DNA of 12,919 nt. It comes from JANNHP01 sp031404455. GTDB lineage: Bacteria; Planctomycetota; JAJSAM01; JAJVHW01. Shown here piece by piece: positions 1 to 5,794 of the stretch. Made by a program: the position numbers and the translations under genes. The stretch covers positions 1 to 12,919 of the forward strand of contig JANNHP010000423.1 in NCBI GenBank assembly GCA_031404455.1. The letters run 5' to 3'. The notes beneath the pieces were generated by a model. The model made no database searches and had not been told where the DNA came from. It saw only the letters and a list, made by a program, of their open reading frames with translations. Within the stretch, counting starts at the first letter, position 1; each line of letters begins with the position of its first letter.

Positions 1-165
1 CGCCTCGTTCGCGAGACGCTCCAACTGAGGCGCCGACTTCGCGAACAGTTCGTCCCACTTGCGCTCGGACTCGATCTCCTCGAGGAGCAGGCTCGCGAGA
101 CTGTCCTGCTCCCGCGCGGGCAGCGCCGATGCCTTGCGGAACGCCTTCTCGAGCAGTTTCGTCAT
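1..165 (-). CDS. Antitoxin-like small protein, partial (C-terminus outside window)
   Basis: Fifty-five codons are visible from the ATG at 165. The gene runs off the left edge without a stop, so the C-terminus is missing. The protein starts MTKLLEKAFRKASALPAREQ and is predicted to be helical and charged, with a Leu-rich stretch and then SERKWDELFAKS. I recognise this pattern from short proteins (about 70-90 residues) that sit next to PIN-domain or RelE/ParE-type toxins and are usually treated as their antitoxins. No catalytic motif is visible. No Shine-Dalgarno sequence is visible upstream of the ATG. The gene lies 35 bp downstream of the small secreted protein gene and on the same strand, so it may be cotranscribed. 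Any toxin partner would lie outside the window to the left. The family assignment is by resemblance only. Confidence 0.6.
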   Translation of the reverse strand, partial: MTKLLEKAFRKASALPAREQDSLASLLLEEIESERKWDELFAKSAPQLERLANEA

Positions 166-200
166 GGCCGGGAGGATAGCACGCGCTCGGATGTCATGAC

Positions 201-959
201 CTACCGCGGCATGCGGGACGACCAGACGTTGCCGTCCTGCGCGCGTGCGCCGTCGCCGGTTTCGCCGGAGATCGAACGCAGTCCACCGTGGACGAACGCC
301 GCGCCGGGATCGGGCCCCTGGTCGCCGGTGGAGCGCGAGTCTTCCGTCCAGAGGACGACCCCGTCCTGGTCGATGAAGAGCGTCGTGGATCCCGTGCGGC
401 CGTGCTCGCTGGGCCATGCGTACGCGCACCACCTTCGCGCGGCGAGCGCCGGGGCGACTCGATCCGTCGCCGAATCGCGCACCGCCCGCGGCGGCCGCGG
501 CGGCGTTGCCGGTGCATCGGGATCGCAGCAGCGTTTGCGCTGCGGTCCCGGGGGCTCGGGCGGCGGACCGAACTCGTGAACGCCGTCGCCCGCCGAGTCC
601 GGAAGCCAGACGCGTATCCGGTAGCCGCTGCGCCCGACGGTCCCGTCCGCACGCGCCGTACGGTAGGCCCCGGAGAGCAACGGCGGATTGAGGAACACGA
701 TTCCGCCCGGCAGAGCCGTGGCGCCACTCAGTTCGGAGAGATACGCGAACTCGCCGACTCCGTCGCGATCGAGATCGACGCGCGCACGACGCTGGAACTC
801 CTGCTCGCTGGACCAGATGTTCCGCAGCGAGGCCGCGACTCGTACGTCGTTCCGGCAGCCCGTCGAGCGCGTCCAGGGCAGCGCGAGCGCAGCCGATGCG
901 ATGACCGCGACTGCGACGAATCCGAGGAGGGCAGCCTGTCGCTTCATCTTCCTGAACAT
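201..959 (-). CDS. Secreted or membrane-anchored planctomycete-type protein
   Basis: This 252-residue protein has a basic N-terminus (MFRKMKRQ) and one hydrophobic segment at about residues 9-28, so it is either secreted or held by an uncleaved anchor. Next comes SLRNIWSSEQEFQRR (44-58) and an Asp-rich DLDRDGVGEF motif (62-71), which looks like a calcium-loop or dockerin-type turn. The C-terminal part holds WCAYAWPSEHGRTGSTTLFI (177-196), then DQDGVVLWTED. A central segment (132-160) is rich in Pro. This layout matches small hypothetical proteins I associate with planctomycetes, some of which carry pilin-like N-termini; no prepilin cleavage motif is visible here. A GTG at 992, 6 bp after the upstream stop, is an alternative start that adds 11 residues. 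Neither start has a good ribosome binding site. Function is unknown. Confidence 0.7.
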   Translation of the reverse strand: MFRKMKRQAALLGFVAVAVIASAALALPWTRSTGCRNDVRVAASLRNIWSSEQEFQRRARVDLDRDGVGEFAYLSELSGATALPGGIVFLNPPLLSGAYRTARADGTVGRSGYRIRVWLPDSAGDGVHEFGPPPEPPGPQRKRCCDPDAPATPPRPPRAVRDSATDRVAPALAARRWCAYAWPSEHGRTGSTTLFIDQDGVVLWTEDSRSTGDQGPDPGAAFVHGGLRSISGETGDGARAQDGNVWSSRMPR

Positions 960-998
960 CGGCACCCGCCGAGGCAGGGCTTCAGTCGTCACCCGACG

Positions 999-1256
999 TC
1001 AGTCGCGCTCGGTCGTCGTCGTGGTGGTCGTCCCGAGGTAGATCCTCGCGTCCCGCTTGAGCGCCACGAGCGCGAACACGTATCCGCCGAGGAGGCTGAG
1101 CGCGCCGATGACGACGCGCCAGAGGATCGACTCGTCGGCGGCGTCGATCGCGAGCGCCACGCCGACGAACGCACCGGGCGCGATGAACCCGGCGGCGATC
1201 CGGTACGGCATCGTCGCGCCGATGTTCAGCCAGCGCCGGGTGACGTTCGTCGTCAT
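999..1256 (-). CDS. Small two-helix inner-membrane protein
   Basis: This 85-residue protein begins MTTNVTRRWLNIGATMPYRI. It has two hydrophobic stretches at about residues 18-37 and 46-67, separated by an acidic turn (DAADES), which predicts a membrane hairpin. The C-terminus is KRDARIYLG, seven consecutive threonines, and ERD. The Thr run is coded by a GTC/GTG-rich tract near 1010-1032 on the + strand. I chose the ATG at 1256 because an AGGA lies 8 nt upstream and the hydrophobic character begins only after it; the open frame continues further upstream but codes low-complexity sequence. The stop is 6 bp before the alternative GTG start of the secreted-protein gene, so the two are probably cotranscribed. 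I do not recognise the family, and no function can be assigned beyond membrane location. Confidence 0.65.
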   Translation of the reverse strand: MTTNVTRRWLNIGATMPYRIAAGFIAPGAFVGVALAIDAADESILWRVVIGALSLLGGYVFALVALKRDARIYLGTTTTTTTERD

Positions 1257-1329
1257 GTGTTCGATCCTATCAGTCGTTCCGCACGCGGCACCGGCCGGGT
1301 TCCGTCGCCGCCCGGCCTCCGCGATACAC

Positions 1330-1356
1330 AGCCGCTGAGCGCCTCGCTCAGCGGCT
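1330..1356 (-). terminator. 12-bp perfect triloop hairpin overlapping the rRNA methyltransferase stop codon
   Basis: Positions 1330-1341 are the exact reverse complement of 1345-1356, with a 3-base loop at 1342-1344. The TGA stop of the methyltransferase (1348-1350) lies inside the stem. On the minus-strand transcript no U-run follows the hairpin, so this is not a textbook intrinsic terminator. It may instead be a transcription attenuator or a 3'-end stabiliser between this gene and the small membrane protein gene 91 bp downstream. Confidence 0.5.
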
Positions 1357-2562
1357 GGCGTGGACGATCCCGTACCCGTCCCGGACGTCGAGGGACGCGC
1401 CGCCGAAGACGCCGCGAACGATCTTCGCGTGCTCGTCGGCGGCCGCACCCTCCTTCACCACGAGCGCGATGCGGCCGCCGCGGCGCAGCAGCGAGTGCGC
1501 CTTCTTCACGAACTGGGTCGCGATGCGCCACTGACTGAAGTACGGCGGGTTGGTGACGCAGAGCGAGTAGCCGCCGCGCTCGGGAATGGGAACGTCCTCC
1601 ACGTCTGCGCGGACGAGCACGTCCACGCGATCGGCGACGCCGGCGCGCTCGGCGTTGCGGCGCGCGCAGCCCGCCGCGCGGGCGTTGCTGTCCACGAGCA
1701 CCACGCGCGCATCGGGCATCCGCCGCGCGACGTAGATGCCGAGCACGCCGGAGCCGGCGCCGAGATCGAGGACGTGCGTGGCGTTCCGAGGCTCCAGCCA
1801 CTGTGCCAGCGCCCGCGTGCCGCGGTCGATCGCGCCGTGCGAGAACATGCCGGGGCGCGTCTCGATGTCGAGCGCGGTGTCGCCCGAGCCGTCGGCATGG
1901 ACGATCCGCGCGCGGACGACGTGCGAGTGGTCCGACTGGCTCGGCCTCAAACGCTTGCGCTCGGCATAGAAGCACGCTCCGCGGATGCCGCGCTGCGCCG
2001 CCGGCGTGGAGTTGCCGAAGACCTTGTCGATCGCCTTCTCGAGCGCGTCGGGCTTGCCCTCCGTCGAGGCGATGAGACGTCCGCCGACGGCGAGCCGGTC
2101 GTGCGCCGACTCGAGGAGGTCGCGCATGAGCAGCGCTTCGGAGTTGCGCGGGAAGGGCAGCGCGATGACGTCGAACGGTCCCTCCGGCAGGTCCTCCTCG
2201 ACGACGACCTCGACGTCCGTCGCGCGGTTGCGCCCGAGCACGCCCTTCACTTTCGCGCCGACGTAGGCGTCGAAGTGGCACCACGCGAGCGACGCCTCGG
2301 GCCAGATCGCGCGAGCCGCGATCGCGACGGCGCCCTCGGTGTCCATGCCGAAGAGCGCCCGCGCCGGCGCGCGCTTCGGCAGCGCCTCGACGAGGAGCGC
2401 CGTCTCGCGGCGCAGTCCGCGCGGGCTGACGAACGCGACATCGCCGCCGCGGACGGAGTCGACGCGCGTGGACTCGGAGGCGCCCATGCCGAGGCGGAAG
2501 GTCCTCGTGCCGGGCGTCGCGACGGCCGTTCGGACGGGCTCTGGGCGTGCAGTTTTCTTCAA
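1348..2562 (-). CDS. RsmC/RlmG-type rRNA guanine-N2 methyltransferase
   Basis: This 404-residue protein has the two-domain layout of the 16S G1207 (RsmC) and 23S G1835 (RlmG) methyltransferases. An N-terminal degenerate Rossmann half (about 40-205) includes EGPFDVIALPFPRNSEAL (127-144). The C-terminal half is catalytic: RPGMFSHGAIDRGTRAL (236-252) corresponds to the GVFSxxxLDxGTxLL signature, DLGAGSG (266-272) is the S-adenosylmethionine loop, and NPPY (338-341) is the catalytic motif IV. The usual NPPFHxG after motif IV is replaced by NPPYFSQW, so the exact target base is uncertain. The start is taken as TTG 2562: it has GGAG 5 nt upstream and lies 25 bp after the CAP-protein stop, whereas longer starts would overlap that gene. 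It is probably cotranscribed with the CAP gene, and a strong hairpin overlaps its stop codon. Confidence 0.85.
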   Translation of the reverse strand: MKKTARPEPVRTAVATPGTRTFRLGMGASESTRVDSVRGGDVAFVSPRGLRRETALLVEALPKRAPARALFGMDTEGAVAIAARAIWPEASLAWCHFDAYVGAKVKGVLGRNRATDVEVVVEEDLPEGPFDVIALPFPRNSEALLMRDLLESAHDRLAVGGRLIASTEGKPDALEKAIDKVFGNSTPAAQRGIRGACFYAERKRLRPSQSDHSHVVRARIVHADGSGDTALDIETRPGMFSHGAIDRGTRALAQWLEPRNATHVLDLGAGSGVLGIYVARRMPDARVVLVDSNARAAGCARRNAERAGVADRVDVLVRADVEDVPIPERGGYSLCVTNPPYFSQWRIATQFVKKAHSLLRRGGRIALVVKEGAAADEHAKIVRGVFGGASLDVRDGYGIVHASR

Positions 2563-2587
2563 TGGATCTCCATCCGGCGAGTCGCAG

Positions 2588-4828
2588 TCAGTACGTGAGG
2601 GAGAGCCCGTTCTCGCGCGGAACGACGGTGGTCGTGCCGAAGAAGCCGTCGTCGCCGAGCCGCAGCGTGACTTCGAGCGCACTTGCGGCGAGGACGTCGG
2701 TCGTCGTCGCGACGACCATCGAGAACGTGCCCTTCGCCGAGTCGACGACGAGCTTCCGCAGCGTCGATCCCGACTTGAAGGTGCGCTTCGCGCCGAGTCC
2801 GGTCATCGACGACACCGCGTTGCGGAACCTGAGGTCGCCGAGCGAGACCTCGAGCGTGCCCGTGCCGTACGGCGTCCCCGGCGTGACGATCCGCCCCCTC
2901 ACCGTGACGAGTGCCGTGCCCAGCGAGACCTTCGTGGCGATCGCATCGACGCGGAAGAGGCCCGACACGGGCTTCGTCGTCGCGCCGGTGAACGCGGACT
3001 TCCTGACCGGCACCGTCTCCTCGACGATCGCGCCGCCGACCGCCAGCTCGACGCGCGCCGTCGCCGGGAGCGCCGCGGGCAGATCGAAGCCGGTCACCTT
3101 CGCGGAGACGAGCGTCCGCGACGTCCCGTCGATGCGGTAGGAGACGGCCGCCGGCGGGATCGTGACGCGCAGCAGTTCCGCGCGCAGCGCGTCGTCGGTC
3201 GTCAGCCGCAGCTCGCAGGGACGGCTCGGATCGAGCAGCACGCTGCCGGTGTCGACCTCGGCCTTGAACGTCAGCGAGTCGGCGAGCGACTCCGGCACGT
3301 CCTTCACTTTCAGCTTCGTGACGAAGAGCGGCGTCGCCGCGCAGTGCAGCGTGCGGACCCACTGCGGGCGCACCTTCAGCGTCCACGAGTTCAGCGTGCC
3401 CTGGTTCCCCGGCACGGAGTCCTCGATCGCGAGCCGCCACGTCCCGGAGAGCTGCTTCCCGTTGAGCGCGGCGAGCGGTTCGCGCGGCGCGAGCGACGTG
3501 TCGAAGACGCCCGTGAGCCCCGCGCCGCCGGGCGCGTGGTCGAAGAGGACGACGCTCGTGCCGTCCGGGGCGAGGAGCGTGATCTTCAGCTCCGATCGTT
3601 CGGCGTGCGTCAGGTCCAGCGCGACTTCGACGTCGCCGGCGACGTCCGCGAGCTCTCCCGGAACCGGGATGCCCAGGGTCGTCTGGACCGTGCCGTTGTC
3701 CGAGAGGAGCAGCGCGGACGTCGAGGACGCCTCGACGAACGACGGCAACGCGGGTTCGGGCTCTCGCGTGAAGTCGAGCTTCACGTTCGCGCTGTTCACC
3801 TGCACGAACACGCTCTGGTTCCCGACGACCGCCGAGGGCGTCGCCGGCTGTCCCGCCGCCGTGACGTGGATCGTGCCCGTCGCGGGGATCGGCACAGCGT
3901 AGGCGCCGGTCGCGGTGCTGATCGCGAAGTGCTCGGAACCCTCGACGTCGATGCGGACGCCGGTGAGGCCCTCGCCCGGATCCCAGGCGCCGTCGCGGTC
4001 GAGGTCGTCGTAGCAGACGCCGGTGACGAAGTACTGCGGACTCCCGCTCGGCTTCGCGAAGTCGATGGTCACGACGCGCGGGCCGACGTCCGTGCTCGCG
4101 TTCGAGTCCTCGATCACGCCGACGCCGACCTCGCGGTAGTCGCGGTTCGGGGAGAGGTCGAAGCCCATCAGGTTCAGGCGGTGCCCGAGCGACGGCCGCG
4201 TCTCGCCGATGGGCACGCCCTGCCCCCAGTCGATCGCAAACCCTGCGTGCGCGTGGAGCATGGTCTCCGCGTACGAGAACACGCTCTCCGCGACCGACGA
4301 CGCCGCGTAGCCGGCGTTCGTGACGCGCGTGAAGAGGCTGGGCTCGCCCGCCTCCATCACCTGGTGGCTCTGCTGGTCGTGCTGCCTGAGCAGCACGCTG
4401 TGAGCCCTCGCGGCGTCGATGAGCTTCGAGCTGAACGCGAGCGGCGGACGCGCGGGGTAGCCGAGGAACGCGGCGCGGTTCTCGGCGCGCGTCCACTCGA
4501 CGCCAGGACGCTCTTGGAGGAAGAAGTCCACGGCCGACGTGATCCGCGGTGAGCCGTAGTCGGCGAAGACGCGGTCGCCCTCGTCGCGCGGGTTCATCCG
4601 TGCGCGGTTCATGAGCTCGAGGAGTTCCTGTTCGTCGTCGGTCGGCTCCCCCACCGACCACTGCACCGAGCCGGCGCGCGGCTCGAGCCGCGGCGGCGCG
4701 TGTCCCGTCGCCTCGACGGGCGGACCCGGCGCTCTTTCCTCCCGGCCGTCGCCGAGTGCCGGCCCGAACAGCGCCGCGGGAATGATCCACGCGCCCCGTC
4801 CCAGGACCCTGCGTCCGAGTTGCGACAT
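2588..4828 (-). CDS. Large secreted CAP-domain protein with P-domain
   Basis: This 746-residue exported protein starts MSQLGRRVLGRG followed by a hydrophobic core (12-26), which looks like a signal peptide. The start is well supported by GGAGG 7 nt upstream (4836-4840 on the opposite strand). Domains in order are as follows. A CAP/SCP-like domain spans about 66-257 (LLELMNRARMNP, AES at 180-182, GHRLNLMGF at 215-223). A short prealbumin/SdrD-B-like beta domain with DDLDRDGAWDPGEG (274-287), which looks able to bind calcium, spans about 268-330. A proprotein-convertase P-domain (P/Homo B) spans about 371-488 (LTHAERSELKITLLAPDG, GTWRLAIEDSVPGNQGTLNSW). Last come two beta-rich units of no recognised family (about 510-612 and 620-746). 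No protease catalytic domain accompanies the P-domain. A role in the envelope or extracellular space is inferred; the substrate is unknown. Confidence 0.8.
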   Translation of the reverse strand: MSQLGRRVLGRGAWIIPAALFGPALGDGREERAPGPPVEATGHAPPRLEPRAGSVQWSVGEPTDDEQELLELMNRARMNPRDEGDRVFADYGSPRITSAVDFFLQERPGVEWTRAENRAAFLGYPARPPLAFSSKLIDAARAHSVLLRQHDQQSHQVMEAGEPSLFTRVTNAGYAASSVAESVFSYAETMLHAHAGFAIDWGQGVPIGETRPSLGHRLNLMGFDLSPNRDYREVGVGVIEDSNASTDVGPRVVTIDFAKPSGSPQYFVTGVCYDDLDRDGAWDPGEGLTGVRIDVEGSEHFAISTATGAYAVPIPATGTIHVTAAGQPATPSAVVGNQSVFVQVNSANVKLDFTREPEPALPSFVEASSTSALLLSDNGTVQTTLGIPVPGELADVAGDVEVALDLTHAERSELKITLLAPDGTSVVLFDHAPGGAGLTGVFDTSLAPREPLAALNGKQLSGTWRLAIEDSVPGNQGTLNSWTLKVRPQWVRTLHCAATPLFVTKLKVKDVPESLADSLTFKAEVDTGSVLLDPSRPCELRLTTDDALRAELLRVTIPPAAVSYRIDGTSRTLVSAKVTGFDLPAALPATARVELAVGGAIVEETVPVRKSAFTGATTKPVSGLFRVDAIATKVSLGTALVTVRGRIVTPGTPYGTGTLEVSLGDLRFRNAVSSMTGLGAKRTFKSGSTLRKLVVDSAKGTFSMVVATTTDVLAASALEVTLRLGDDGFFGTTTVVPRENGLSLTY

Positions 4829-4835
4829 GACGAAA

Positions 4836-4840
4836 CCTCC
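4836..4840 (-). promoter_or_regulatory. Shine-Dalgarno (GGAGG) of the CAP-protein gene
   Basis: GGAGG on the minus strand ends 7 nt before the ATG at 4828. It fixes the start of the secreted CAP protein and places its leader inside the 5' flank of pcm, so the two divergent transcription units share very little intergenic space. Confidence 0.7.
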
Positions 4841-4865
4841 GCTCGGGGGCATCCTATGCGAGGAA

Positions 4866-5534
4866 GTGAAACCCGCGCCGCGCTTCGCCGACCTCAGGAT
4901 GGAGATGGTCGAGGACCAGCTCGTCGCCCGCGGCATCCACGACCCGCGAGTCCTCGACGCCATGGGACGCGTGCCGCGCGAGGAGTTCATGCCGCACGAG
5001 TCCGCGCACCTCGCCTACTCGGACCACGCGTTCCCGATCGGCGGCGGACAGACGATCTCGCAGCCGTACGTCGTCGCGCTGACGATGGAGTCGGCCGAGA
5101 TCCGCGCCGACGACCGCGTGCTCGACATCGGCACCGGCTGCGGCTACGCGGCTGCGGTCGCGTCACTTCTCGCACGCGAGGTCTGGTCGGTCGAGCGCGA
5201 CACGACGCTCGCCGTCGCGGCGCTCGAGCGCCTGAGGCGCCTCGGCTACCGCAACGTCCACGTCGCCGTCGGCGACGGCTCCTGGGGCTGGGCGGCGCAC
5301 TGGCCGTACGGGGTCGTCCTCGCGGCGGCGGCGTGCCCGGAGGTGCCGACGATGTGGATCGCGCAACTCGCGCGCGGCGGACGTCTCGTGGCGCCCGTCG
5401 GCCCCCCGGACGCGCAGCACCTCGTGCGGGTCTCGAAGAGCTCGATGGGCCTCGTGCGACGGAAGCTCATCCCCGTGCGCTACGTGCCGCTCGTCATCGG
5501 CGACGGCGCGGACGACCTCGTCGAACTGCCTTAG
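4866..5534 (+). CDS. pcm: Protein-L-isoaspartate O-methyltransferase
   Basis: This cytoplasmic enzyme methylates isoaspartyl residues in damaged proteins, using S-adenosylmethionine, so that they can revert to aspartate. The 222-residue product has the full family layout: MVEDQLVARGIHDPRVLDAM (14-33), VPREEF (36-41), the hallmark GQTISQP (61-67), the SAM-binding loop VLDIGTGCGYAA (85-96, with Cys where Ser is common), the acidic VGDG (136-139), LVAPVG (174-179) and VRYVPLVI (204-211). The start is uncertain. GTG 4866 gives an N-terminus of family-typical length. ATG 4827 would overlap the start codon of the divergent CAP gene within a single CATG, and ATG 4899 is also in frame. None has a well-placed ribosome binding site. 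The gene converges with the HEAT-protein gene across a palindrome-rich spacer. Confidence 0.9.
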   Translation: MKPAPRFADLRMEMVEDQLVARGIHDPRVLDAMGRVPREEFMPHESAHLAYSDHAFPIGGGQTISQPYVVALTMESAEIRADDRVLDIGTGCGYAAAVASLLAREVWSVERDTTLAVAALERLRRLGYRNVHVAVGDGSWGWAAHWPYGVVLAAAACPEVPTMWIAQLARGGRLVAPVGPPDAQHLVRVSKSSMGLVRRKLIPVRYVPLVIGDGADDLVELP

Positions 5535-5741
5535 GCGGGGACCGTCCACGAGCGCCCCGCATCGCCGGGGCCTGAGACTCGCGAACCTCGAGAGACCGAG
5601 CGATCGGGCCCGGTCGTCCGTCGCGCGGACGAAAACGGGCCCCAATCCGAGGGGCGCCGACGGTCGCCTCGAGACCGTCCGCAGGACGGTCTCGGACGGA
5701 CCGGCGCCCAAGGTCGCGCGCACGAAGACGTCCGAAGGCCT
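5535..5741. repeat. Cluster of nested inverted repeats between convergent genes
   Basis: Almost the whole spacer after pcm folds back on itself. Visible pairings are: 5535-5540 with 5555-5560; 5554-5559 with 5566-5571 (an alternative to the first); 5606-5612 with 5636-5642, enclosing 5615-5620 with 5626-5631; and 5670-5680 with 5684-5694 (11 bp perfect, 3-base loop), enclosed by a GGGCGCCG/CGGCGCCC pair near 5652-5709. No convincing gene is present. The reverse frame is open through here, but it runs antisense into pcm and shows only Arg/Pro-rich low complexity. It could be a dispersed extragenic palindromic element, a structured RNA or a double terminator region. Confidence 0.6.
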
Positions 5742-5794
5742 TCTGAAAGCTCGTGGAGAAGCCGCGCATCGCGGTTTCTCCACGAGCTCTCAGA
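5742..5794. terminator. Long hairpin between pcm and the HEAT-protein gene, overlapping the HEAT stop codon
   Basis: Positions 5748-5766 pair with 5770-5788 around a CAT loop (19 bp, with one G-T pair on the + strand). After one mismatch (5747/5789) the pairing continues as 5742-5746 with 5790-5794. The TGA stop of the HEAT gene (5790-5792) lies in the outer stem. No U-tract follows on either strand. Its position between convergent genes suggests bidirectional transcription stop or mRNA 3'-end protection. It resembles the triloop hairpin at 1330-1356 in placement and loop size. Confidence 0.6.

Noticed and set aside
288..1538. Plus-strand frame of 416 codons opposite the small secreted and membrane protein genes
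   Set aside because: The product is almost entirely Arg-rich low complexity, which is typical of an antisense GC-rich frame, and there is no ribosome binding site.
2339..4552. Long plus-strand frame opposite the CAP gene
   Set aside because: Arg/Asp/Glu-rich shadow translation with no hydrophobic core or motif; the minus-strand frame has clear CAP and P domains.
5163..5783. Minus-strand open frame through the palindromic spacer with repeated FVRAT segments
   Set aside because: It runs antisense into pcm, and its Arg-rich sequence is explained by the inverted repeats. No start signal or domain was seen, though it should be revisited if copies of the spacer keep the frame open.
5742..5794. 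CRISPR-like repeat
   Set aside because: It is a single hairpin with no regularly spaced direct repeats; no CRISPR array is visible anywhere in the window.
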